A DNA stretch of 17,170 nucleotides from Deltaproteobacteria bacterium (GTDB lineage: Bacteria; Myxococcota; XYA12-FULL-58-9; JAUUZB01): contig JAUUZB010000002.1 in assembly GCA_030590185.1 (NCBI GenBank), positions 1 through 17,170 of the forward strand, written 5' to 3'. Below are positions 1 to 7,114 of the stretch, one piece after another (position 1 is the first letter of the stretch; each line of letters opens with the position of its first letter). Below the pieces are notes generated by a model. The model saw nothing but the letters and a program-made list of their open reading frames with translations, was not told the origin of the DNA and ran no database searches. Position numbers and translations under genes: made by a program.

Positions 1-1
1 G

Positions 2-1657
2 CAAAAAGCAATCGTCGAGGAGTACGTGGCGCTCGACCTGTCCCAGAAGGCCAAGCTGCGCGAGGAGTTCCTGCGCCTCAACGAGCGTTTCCAGGAATTC
101 GCTCCGCTGTTGCCTCGCAACGTGATCGAGGAGCACGAGGACTTCGTCGCCTTCGCCGCCGGGCAGAACAAGATGTTCGACCTCAAGGACGAGATGATCG
201 AGAACCAGAATGAAGCCCGCGAGCACATGAATGAGCTCGACGACGCCTCCACAAAGGCCATGGAGTTCATGACGCGTATGGAGGAGGCAGCCCATTCCGA
301 GGTCCAGGAGGCGGTCACCTCGGCTGCCTCGATCCAGCGGCTCTCCGTCGTCAGCCTCATCCTGCTGACCTTCCTCGCCTTTATCGGCGCCGTCACCCTC
401 GGGGTGTTGATCAGCCGCGGCATCACGCGCGGCATCACCGTACTGGTCGCCGTCTCCCAAAAGATCGCCGACGGCGAGATGCCGGACAGGATTCAACTCG
501 ATGCCCAGGACGAAATCGGCACCCTGGCGGGGGCCTTCAACAGCCTGATCGACTACTTCCGCGACATGGCGACCGCCTCCCAACGCATCGCCGATGGTGA
601 TCTGACCGTAGCGATGGAGGCGCGCTCCGATAAGGACGTGCTCGGTACCGCCTTTGTCAGCATGACACACAACCTGCGAGAGCTGGTCAGCAGGGTCCAG
701 GAGGGCGCCGAGCAGGTGGCCGCGGCCAGCGAGGAGATCTCCAGTGGGTCCGCCGCCACCGCCCAGGGGGCTCAGCAAATCGCCCAGGGGGCCGAGAAAC
801 AGGCGGCGACCGTCGAGCAGACCTCCGCCTCGATCCAGCAGGTGAGCGCCTCGGTCCAACAGGTATCGAGCAGCACCCAGGCCCAGAGCGCAGCCATGCA
901 GGAGGTGAGCGCCGTTGTTGAGGGATCCGCCGCAGCCCTGCAGTCCATGGCGAGCTCGGCCCGGCAGGTCGCAGAGTCTGCCATCCAGGCGTCGCATGAG
1001 GCACGAGAAGGGGGGGAAGCCATCAAGCAGACCATCCATTCGATGGGCCAAATCGGCGAGCGCTCCGAACGCATCGGCGAGATCATCGGCGTGATCACCG
1101 ACATCTCGGAGCAGATCAACCTTCTGGCGCTCAACGCCGCCATCGAGGCAGCCCGCGCCGGTGAGCACGGCCGAGGGTTTGCGGTGGTCGCCGAGGGTGT
1201 CACCAAACTGGCCGAGCGATCTCAGGAGGCGGCCAAGGAGATCACCAACGTCATCAATGAGACCACCAAGACCGTCGAGCTGGGCACCGAGATATCAGAC
1301 CAGGCCGGCGCAGCGATGGTGCGGATCACCGAGAGCGTCGACAAAGTCAGCTCCCTGATCGAGTCGATCAGTAGCGCGACCGAGCAACAGGCGACCCAGG
1401 GTTTGCAGGTGTCAAAGAACATCGAGGGTCTGACGATCATGACCGCGCAGATCAGCACGGCCACGGAACAACAGAACGCCAGCGCCAACGAGCTCGTCAA
1501 GGCCGCCCAGATCCTAGGCGATATTTCCCAACAGAACGCCTCCGTGGCGGAACAGGCCAGCACCCAGGCCGAGGAATCATCGAGCGCCACCGAGGAGCTG
1601 GTGGCGCAGTCCCAGGCGCTGCAAGAGGCCGCCTCCGCTTTTCGGGTCGGCACCTAG
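2..1657 (+). CDS. Methyl-accepting chemotaxis protein, 5' end outside window
   Basis: Inner-membrane chemoreceptor that would control the CheA/CheW kinase complex encoded just downstream. The reading frame is open to the left edge, so the GTG at 26 is probably internal, and the first transmembrane helix and most of the sensor region are missing. What remains is, in order: a helical, charged segment that could be the end of a four-helix-bundle sensor; a transmembrane helix at about 341-412; a HAMP domain (about 413-575); a second, weaker HAMP-like unit ending in ADGDL (about 570-720); and a long Gln/Ser/Ala-rich coiled-coil signalling domain. The hairpin tip reads [20 protein letters not shown], diagnostic of MCPs. 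After the tip the usual VVADEVRKLAERS appears as [13 protein letters not shown]. The protein ends FRVGT, with no NWETF-type pentapeptide for tethering CheR or CheB. The cheA-like gene follows 24 bp later. The ligand cannot be deduced. The family call is very secure. Confidence 0.96.
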   Translation, partial: QKAIVEEYVALDLSQKAKLREEFLRLNERFQEFAPLLPRNVIEEHEDFVAFAAGQNKMFDLKDEMIENQNEAREHMNELDDASTKAMEFMTRMEEAAHSEVQEAVTSAASIQRLSVVSLILLTFLAFIGAVTLGVLISRGITRGITVLVAVSQKIADGEMPDRIQLDAQDEIGTLAGAFNSLIDYFRDMATASQRIADGDLTVAMEARSDKDVLGTAFVSMTHNLRELVSRVQEGAEQVAAASEEISSGSAATAQGAQQIAQGAEKQAATVEQTSASIQQVSASVQQVSSSTQAQSAAMQEVSAVVEGSAAALQSMASSARQVAESAIQASHEAREGGEAIKQTIHSMGQIGERSERIGEIIGVITDISEQINLLALNAAIEAARAGEHGRGFAVVAEGVTKLAERSQEAAKEITNVINETTKTVELGTEISDQAGAAMVRITESVDKVSSLIESISSATEQQATQGLQVSKNIEGLTIMTAQISTATEQQNASANELVKAAQILGDISQQNASVAEQASTQAEESSSATEELVAQSQALQEAASAFRVGT

Positions 1658-1681
1658 GTCGAGGCACGAGGAGACACGGCG

Positions 1682-3562
1682 ATGAGCGCGGAGCTGAGCG
1701 ACGATCGACGGGCCCTATTGCGCGTCTTTGTGTTGGAAGCAGCCGAGCGCCTCGACGTTCTCGAGGGCTTGCTGCTCGAGATCGAAGAGGCCCCGACCGG
1801 GGCGGAGCTCCTGCGTCAGTTCATGGCCGCCGCGCACACGCTCAAGGGCAGCGCCGGGGTCACCGGTCTCGAGGCCACCTCGGAGCTAGCCCACACCATA
1901 GAGACCGTGCTGCAGAGCCTACGCGATGGCCACCTGCCGGCCACGCCGGAGATGTTCGACCTCGTGTCTCGGGCGTTGACGCAGATCACCGACAGCCTAG
2001 GAGAGATCGCCGCCAGTGGTGAGGAGCCACGGGCTACGAACGAGATCGGTCAGACGATCGAAGGCTGGTTGGCCCAAGCCGCGGCCCGACCCGCAAAAAC
2101 CCCCGCTGCCCCCAAGAGTGAGATCGCCCTCGGCGAGTATGACCAGGTGCGCATCAAGGTGCTTCGGGAACAGGGCAAAGCGCTCTTTCTCCTGCGGGTG
2201 CCGGTTCAGCTCGGGGGCACGGAGCCTAGCGCCTGGTTCAATGGGCTGGCCCGCAGCTTGCGCGAGTTCGGCGTCGTCATCGCCACGCAGCCCAAAGTAT
2301 CCGAGCCAGATGCCCTCGAGAGCGCCGGCGAGATCACGGTGCTAATGGGGAGCAGCCACGACGCCAAGGATCTCGCCGAGCAAATCACGTCGGCGATCGG
2401 TGTCACGGCCAGGATCGAGGCCTTCGCGGGTGACCAGCCAAGCCAACCGCCCGGAGAGGACCAGCAAGCGTTGGCGCCGTGGGTCGAGGAGCGCACGGTG
2501 CGGGTTGATTTGCAGGAGCTCGACGACCTGCTGCGGCTAGTTGGCGAGCTGATGATCAGCCGGGACCGATTCCACCTAGTGGCCCGCGGGCTGTCAGAGG
2601 AGCTCGCCGCCACCGAGCTCGCCGCCGAAACGATCGAGTCGGCGAGCCAGCTCGGGCAGCTCACCTCAGAGTTACAGGATGCCATCATGCGGGCGCGCAT
2701 GGTGCCGGTGGCGCGGGCGCTGCGCACGGTCAAGCGTTCGGTGCGCAGGGTGGCGCGAGAGGCCGGCGTGACGATCCCGCTGACCACGGTAGGGGAGCAG
2801 ACCGAGCTCGATAAAAACCTGGTCGACAACCTCACCGATCCCTTGGCTGAGTTCTGCGGAGAGCTGACGCGGGCGCAGCTACGCGATGACGACGCCTCCC
2901 CCGCGGGCCTTCGGATCGAAGCGGATCGACGGTGGAACCGCGTCGTGCTGCAGGTGACCACCCCGCCTTACGCCACCGCGACCCCCGAGTCCTTGGCTGC
3001 CCTGCATGACGCCATCGAAGCGGTGGACGGCCAACTCGAGGAGCGCACCCTCGGCAGCGGCGAGATCTGCTACGCCATCTCACTGCCGCTGACCCTGGCC
3101 ATCATCAAGGTGATGATGAGCAGCGTCGGCGATGAGATCTATGCCTTCCCGATCGAAGCTGTCCGCGAGACCCTGAGCCTAAAAACCGAGACATTGGCAT
3201 TCATCAAGGGCTGCCGGGTCGTCGATCTGCGTGGGGAGGCGCTATCCCTGATCTTCCTGCGCGAGTTCTTCGACGTGCCGGATGTCGCCGGTCCCCGCGA
3301 CGGGCACGTGCTGGTATTGAGCGACGGAGAGAACCGGGTCGGGGTCACCGTCGACCACCTGCTGGGCATTCGCGAGGTGGTGATCAAGCCCCTGAGCTCC
3401 CGGTTTGCTCACCTGCGCACACTCAGCGGCTCGGCCATTCTCGGGGACGAGCAGATCGCTCTGATTCTGAACGCCGACGCCTTGGTGCGAGACGCCATTG
3501 AGAAAGCACGCAGGGCCGGCTCGCGGCGGGGTGAGAGGCCCGAGATGAGGACAACGGCATGA
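1682..3562 (+). CDS. cheA: CheA-like protein: HPt present, ATPase domain degenerate
   Basis: A CheA family protein that probably serves as a phosphoryl carrier and scaffold rather than as a kinase. Start ATG 1682 has AGGAG 8 bp upstream. Parts in 626 residues: an HPt domain (about 10-105) with phosphoacceptor H52 in AAHTLKGSAG; a Pro/Ala linker; a small alpha/beta segment (about 145-250) resembling the CheY-binding P2 domain; a dimerisation helix pair (about 270-340, containing LDDLLRLVGELMISRD and MRARMVPV); a shortened ATPase region (about 370-465); and a CheW-like domain (about 470-610). The N-box of the ATPase (HxxRNxxDHG in CheA) is replaced by EFCGELTRAQL (390-400). The DDGxGI, FxPGFST and GRGVG boxes are absent, and about 50 residues are missing relative to the second CheA in this operon. 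The CheW-like part stays in frame and intact, so this is not a simple frameshift. Its stop overlaps the cheW start (ATGA). Family secure; loss of kinase activity is inferred from missing motifs. Confidence 0.94.
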   Translation: MSAELSDDRRALLRVFVLEAAERLDVLEGLLLEIEEAPTGAELLRQFMAAAHTLKGSAGVTGLEATSELAHTIETVLQSLRDGHLPATPEMFDLVSRALTQITDSLGEIAASGEEPRATNEIGQTIEGWLAQAAARPAKTPAAPKSEIALGEYDQVRIKVLREQGKALFLLRVPVQLGGTEPSAWFNGLARSLREFGVVIATQPKVSEPDALESAGEITVLMGSSHDAKDLAEQITSAIGVTARIEAFAGDQPSQPPGEDQQALAPWVEERTVRVDLQELDDLLRLVGELMISRDRFHLVARGLSEELAATELAAETIESASQLGQLTSELQDAIMRARMVPVARALRTVKRSVRRVAREAGVTIPLTTVGEQTELDKNLVDNLTDPLAEFCGELTRAQLRDDDASPAGLRIEADRRWNRVVLQVTTPPYATATPESLAALHDAIEAVDGQLEERTLGSGEICYAISLPLTLAIIKVMMSSVGDEIYAFPIEAVRETLSLKTETLAFIKGCRVVDLRGEALSLIFLREFFDVPDVAGPRDGHVLVLSDGENRVGVTVDHLLGIREVVIKPLSSRFAHLRTLSGSAILGDEQIALILNADALVRDAIEKARRAGSRRGERPEMRTTA

Positions 3563-4047
3563 ACAATGAAGAGTCGAGAACGGGCGACGACCGGGAATTC
3601 CCGGCGATCGGCTTCAAAGTGGGCGCCGAGGAGTACGGGCTGCGACTCGCGGCAGTCCAGGAGATCATCACCCTGCCGCACATCACCCGTGTGCCAAAGG
3701 CACCGGACTACATCAAAGGGGTGATCAACCTGCACGGCAACGTCATTCCGGTCATCGACATCGCACGGCGTTTTGGTATCGGGGAGACCGGGCTGGGCGC
3801 CAACGCTCGTATCGTGGTGGTCGAATCGGAGGACGAGACGGTCGGCCTGATCGCCGAAGGGGTGAGCAAGGTCGCCCGCTTCGCCAACTCCGACATGCAG
3901 CCACCGCCCCCCCTGGTGGCGGGGGTGGCGGCCGAGTACCTCGAGTGGGTGGTGCGAACCGCGAATCGCTTCCTGGTGTTCCTCAACCTCGAGAAAAACC
4001 TCAACGAGGATGATCGTGGCAACCCTGAGCGCCCAGACACCCACTGA
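3559..4047 (+). CDS. cheW: CheW coupling protein
   Basis: Cytoplasmic adaptor that links chemoreceptor tips to CheA in the signalling array. The 162-residue product is one CheW domain: FPAIGFKVGAEEYGLRLAAV at the start, the central YIKGVINLHGNVIPVIDIAR, and a second lobe containing VGLIAEGVSKVARF. The ATG at 3559 overlaps the stop of the preceding cheA (ATGA), and the 3' end overlaps cheR. The centre is unusual: the family normally has NLRG, with an Arg (R62 in E. coli CheW) important for receptor/CheA coupling, but here it is NLHG (H59). Both CheA proteins in this operon keep DLRG in their own CheW-like domains. A short polar tail follows the domain. The identity is secure. The meaning of the Arg-to-His change is unknown. 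Confidence 0.96.
   Translation: MNNEESRTGDDREFPAIGFKVGAEEYGLRLAAVQEIITLPHITRVPKAPDYIKGVINLHGNVIPVIDIARRFGIGETGLGANARIVVVESEDETVGLIAEGVSKVARFANSDMQPPPPLVAGVAAEYLEWVVRTANRFLVFLNLEKNLNEDDRGNPERPDTH
4006..4010 (+). promoter_or_regulatory. Shine-Dalgarno site deciding the cheR start
   Basis: GAGGA lies inside the end of cheW. The in-frame ATG at 4010 begins on the last base of this motif, so the motif cannot serve that codon. The GTG at 4016 lies 5 bp downstream, a normal spacing, and is therefore the better start for cheR. Confidence 0.55.
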
Positions 4048-4909
4048 ACCGGCCGCCCCCGTTGGCCTCCGGCTCAGTGAAGAGGACTTCAACCTCTTCC
4101 GCCGGTATATCGGCGAATGCGCCGGTATCCGCGTCGCGGACACCAAGCGCCTGTTGTTGCAAAACCGGCTCGGCAAGCGCGTGCGGGCGCTCGGTATGGG
4201 GTCCTTCCGCAGCTACTACCGCTTCCTAAAATCGACCGAGGGGCAACAGCGAGAGCTCGGACAATTTTGGTCCGCGGTGACCACCAACGAGACCCACTTC
4301 TTCCGCGAGCCTCATCATTTCGAGGTTCTCCAGCAGGACCTCCTGCCGAGGCTGCTGGCCGCCCGAGCTTGCGGCAAACATCTGCGTGTTTGGAGCGCCG
4401 CCTGCTCCACTGGGCAAGAGGTCTACACCCTGGCGATCATCCTGCACGAGTTCTTGAGCCATCACCCGGGGTGGAGATTCACCATCATCGGCTCCGACAT
4501 CGACGCCGAGGTCCTCAAAGTGGCCAACTCCGGCGCGTACCCACTCGAGCTCAAACGTGAGGTACCCAGCAAATATCTGCTCAAATATTTCGACACCCAG
4601 GACAACCGGCTGCAGGTGCGGTCGGTCCTGCGCGAGCGAGTCAGTTTCCGGCAACACAACCTCGCGGAGGTCGAGCCGTTGCGCCCCCGTGTGGACATCA
4701 TCTTCTGCCGCAACGCGATCATGTACCTGGGGAGGCCAACCCGCGTGCGCCTCGCCGAGGTCTTCCGCGATTCTCTGCTGGAGGGCGGCTCTCTCCTGCT
4801 CGGCTCGGCCGAGAGCTTCCATGGTCTCCCTCGGATTTTCCACCACCACCGCATCAACCGCTCGTTGGTCTATCAACGAATATCAAAACGTGAGGCCGCC
4901 CGTGGCTAA
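4016..4909 (+). CDS. cheR: CheR receptor-glutamate methyltransferase
   Basis: Transfers methyl groups from S-adenosylmethionine to glutamates on the receptor signalling domain, and so drives adaptation. The product is about 297 residues from GTG 4016 (ATG 4010 is also possible but sits on its own ribosome site). The N-terminal helical CheR domain spans about 18-75. It is followed by TNETHFFRE (90-98), the SAM-binding segment VWSAACSTGQEVYTLAI (125-141; families usually have GEE where this has GQE), and DIIFCRNAIMYL (227-238) near the active site, all typical of CheR. There is no TPR or other extension after the methyltransferase domain, matching an array whose receptor lacks the C-terminal tethering pentapeptide. 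The start lies 32 bp inside cheW and the stop overlaps the next gene by 8 bp, so translation is probably coupled on both sides. Confidence 0.96.
   Translation: MATLSAQTPTEPAAPVGLRLSEEDFNLFRRYIGECAGIRVADTKRLLLQNRLGKRVRALGMGSFRSYYRFLKSTEGQQRELGQFWSAVTTNETHFFREPHHFEVLQQDLLPRLLAARACGKHLRVWSAACSTGQEVYTLAIILHEFLSHHPGWRFTIIGSDIDAEVLKVANSGAYPLELKREVPSKYLLKYFDTQDNRLQVRSVLRERVSFRQHNLAEVEPLRPRVDIIFCRNAIMYLGRPTRVRLAEVFRDSLLEGGSLLLGSAESFHGLPRIFHHHRINRSLVYQRISKREAARG
4892..4895 (+). promoter_or_regulatory. Shine-Dalgarno site deciding the second cheA start
   Basis: GAGG within the last codons of cheR lies 6 bp before GTG 4902. This supports 4902 rather than GTG 4890 or any upstream start, and makes the second cheA overlap cheR by 8 bp. 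Confidence 0.5.
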
Positions 4910-6125
4910 CTCCGACTTTGGCGTGGTACGCGTCGACCTAGCGCGTCTCGACCGGCTCCTCAACTTGGTGGGCGAGCTGGTGATCACGCGCAGCACCTTT
5001 GTGGACCAGGCCCGACGGGCGCGGGCGCAGTACGGTTTCAAGGAGCAGATCCTCAACCTGGTGGCGACCACAGAGCGAGTCGGGCGGATCGGGGAGGAGA
5101 TCCAGGCGAAGATCATCAAGGCGCGCCTGGTGCCGGTCGGGACGATCTTCACGCGCTTCGAGCCCTTGGTCCTGGAGCTGTCGAAGACCAGCGACAAGGA
5201 GATTCGGCTCGAGATCGACGGCGAAGACACCGAGGTCGACAAACGCACCATCGACGAGCTCTCCGAGCCGCTGGTCCATCTGGTTCGCAATGCTCTGGAT
5301 CATGGCATCGAGCCGGGTGATATCCGCGAGCAGCACGGCAAGCCCCGTCACGGTACCATCAGGCTGAGCGCCTCCCACGAGGGCAATCGGCTGGTGGTGA
5401 CGGTGAAGGACGATGGCGCAGGGATCGACCGCGAGCGAGTTCGGCAGCGGGCGGTCGAGCGGGGCCTGCTCAGTGCCGACGAGGCCACGCAGCTCGACGA
5501 CGCGGCGACCGTCGACCTGCTGTTCCGGCCTGGTTTCTCTACCCGCAGGGAGCTCAGCGAGATGTCCGGTCGCGGTGTCGGGCTCGACGCGGCCAAGCGG
5601 CGGATCGAGCTGCTCGGCGGCCGTTTGACGATGACCTCCGAGCTCAGAGAGGGCGCCACGGCGCGCATCGACCTGCCGCTGACCACCGCCATCGTCAAGG
5701 CCCTGATGGTCGGGGTTGGCGACGAGGTTTACGCGCTGCCCCTGGACCACGTGCGAGAGATCCTGCGGGCCGACACAGACGCAATCGCCTTCGTCGAGGG
5801 GCACGAGATCATCGACCTTCGCGGCGAGGCGCTCTCCCTGGTACACCTACGCGATCTGGTGGAGATGCCCGGCGTCGAGGCTGAAGGTGGGAGCCTTCAG
5901 ATCGTCGTCATCCGGTGCGGTGAGCGCCAAATCGGTCTGGCGGTCGACCGGATCCTGGAACGCCACGACATCGTGATCAAGGCCATGGGCTCGCGTCTGT
6001 CGGGCACGCGCGGCATGGCCGGCGCGTCGATCGCGGGTGACGGCACGGTTGTGCTGGTCCTAGACGTGGTGAGTCTTTGTGAACAGGCGATCGTCGAGGC
6101 CGCCGACGGAGGCACCAGGGAATGA
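4902..6125 (+). CDS. cheA: CheA histidine kinase lacking the HPt domain
   Basis: Kinase component of the array. From GTG 4902 (VANSDFGVVRVDLARLDRLL) the protein has about 407 residues, far shorter than a typical CheA of about 650, because the phosphotransfer and CheY-binding domains are absent. It consists of a dimerisation domain (about 8-70, LNLVGELVITRS), a full GHKL ATPase domain (about 105-258) and a CheW-like domain (about 262-400). All ATP-binding boxes are present: N-box HLVRNALDHG (126-135), G1 DDGAGID (170-176), F-box LFRPGFST (207-214) and G2 GRGVGLD (223-229). The frame is open upstream to 4557, but that stretch overlaps cheR and looks like an out-of-frame shadow, not protein. The stop overlaps cheD (ATGA). 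With no His of its own, it must phosphorylate another protein. The best candidate is H52 of the HPt-bearing CheA-like protein encoded at 1682-3562. The architecture recalls Rhodobacter sphaeroides CheA4. Confidence 0.95.
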   Translation: MANSDFGVVRVDLARLDRLLNLVGELVITRSTFVDQARRARAQYGFKEQILNLVATTERVGRIGEEIQAKIIKARLVPVGTIFTRFEPLVLELSKTSDKEIRLEIDGEDTEVDKRTIDELSEPLVHLVRNALDHGIEPGDIREQHGKPRHGTIRLSASHEGNRLVVTVKDDGAGIDRERVRQRAVERGLLSADEATQLDDAATVDLLFRPGFSTRRELSEMSGRGVGLDAAKRRIELLGGRLTMTSELREGATARIDLPLTTAIVKALMVGVGDEVYALPLDHVREILRADTDAIAFVEGHEIIDLRGEALSLVHLRDLVEMPGVEAEGGSLQIVVIRCGERQIGLAVDRILERHDIVIKAMGSRLSGTRGMAGASIAGDGTVVLVLDVVSLCEQAIVEAADGGTRE

Positions 6126-7114
6126 CCACGCCGGTACAGCACGTCGGTCTCGGCATGAGCCGGGCGACGCGTGCACCGGGCAGGCTACGCGCCATCGTGG
6201 GTCCCGGCTACCTGGTCGCCGTGATCGACGCTGACGGCCGGGCCGCGGCCATGACCCACATCCCGACCATGCATCTGGCGCTACGCGCCGGCGGGGGATC
6301 CGTGGATTCCCGTATCGCGAATTGCCTGAGGGCCTTTGAGGAGGTCGGCGGGCGTTCGCGTGGGGCGCGCGTCGAGATCGTAGGCGGGGCTGATATCTTG
6401 CGCGTCTACCCTCACTCCCAACGACAGATCAAAGTCGACGAGTTCGTTCGAGAGATCGAGACGGCCCTGAACGGTAAGCGTTTCGCCGTGGAGCACAACC
6501 ATACGGGTGGTGACATCGCTCGCCGGGTACAGCTCACTCTGCCAGCGCAGTCGCTCGAGATCGAGCGGATGTCGAAAGGGCGTCGCCACTCGGTAGCGGT
6601 CGGAACACGCGACACCCCGCGGCCCCGAAGGCCGCAGCCGGCCAACGATGTGGTCGTCAACATGGGCTGCATGGAGATCGCCAGACCGCCGAACAACCTA
6701 GTGGCGGTACTCGGATCCTGCGTGGGCATCGCGCTCTTCGATCGCACCACCGGCATCGGTGGGCTCGCCCACGTCATGCTGCCCCACCGACAGGGGCGCA
6801 ACGGCGGGCGGGCCAAGTATGCCGATACCGCGGTGCCGATGTTGCGCGAGGCTCTGGCGGGAGCCGGGGCAGCCACCAACAATCTCGAGGCGAAGATCGT
6901 GGGCGGGGCCAGCGTCCTCGCGGCACAAGAGGCCGGCGGTCTGCTGGCCATCGGTCGTGACAATACGTCGGCAACCAAGAGGGCCCTCGCCGATGCCGGG
7001 ATCTCGGTGGTTTGGGAGGACACTGGAGGAAACCGTGGCCGCCGAATCATGGTCGATTTCGAGGATTTCGAAATCCAGGTGAGGATGCTGGAAAGGGCGC
7101 AGGGGTTCGAGTGA
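6122..7114 (+). CDS. cheD: Tandem CheD: pseudo-CheD fused to canonical CheD
   Basis: CheD deamidates specific receptor glutamines to glutamates. This product has 330 residues, about twice the usual size, because it carries two CheD domains. The C-terminal copy (about 172-325) is canonical: LGSCV with C200, GGLAHVMLP with H217 (the same 17-residue Cys-His spacing as Thermotoga maritima CheD), KYAD, AKIVGGASVL and EDTGGNRGRR. The N-terminal copy (about 20-150) aligns with it through VAVIDADGRAAAMTHIPTMH, VEIVGGADIL and NHTGGDIARR. In it, the LGSC position reads VGPG, so the catalytic Cys is a Gly (G29), while the His (H46) is kept. It should therefore be inactive as a deamidase. A basic, Pro/Arg-rich linker (about 150-172) joins the copies. 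The ATG at 6122 overlaps the kinase stop and the stop overlaps cheB. The C-terminal call is very secure; the N-terminal domain call rests on a by-eye alignment. Confidence 0.92.
   Translation: MTTPVQHVGLGMSRATRAPGRLRAIVGPGYLVAVIDADGRAAAMTHIPTMHLALRAGGGSVDSRIANCLRAFEEVGGRSRGARVEIVGGADILRVYPHSQRQIKVDEFVREIETALNGKRFAVEHNHTGGDIARRVQLTLPAQSLEIERMSKGRRHSVAVGTRDTPRPRRPQPANDVVVNMGCMEIARPPNNLVAVLGSCVGIALFDRTTGIGGLAHVMLPHRQGRNGGRAKYADTAVPMLREALAGAGAATNNLEAKIVGGASVLAAQEAGGLLAIGRDNTSATKRALADAGISVVWEDTGGNRGRRIMVDFEDFEIQVRMLERAQGFE

Noticed and set aside
2790..3076. Frameshift or sequencing error as the cause of the degenerate CheA ATPase region
   Set aside because: The frame continues cleanly into a CheW-like domain. 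The flanking residues still align with the second CheA (TELDKNLVDNLTDPL and the final LPLT), and no other frame restores DDGxGI or GRGVG boxes.
4557..4901. N-terminal extension of the second CheA back to 4557
   Set aside because: It overlaps cheR out of frame and encodes a Ser/Arg/Thr-rich string unlike HPt or P2. CheR motifs in the other frame are unambiguous, so the kinase begins near 4902 and really lacks an HPt.
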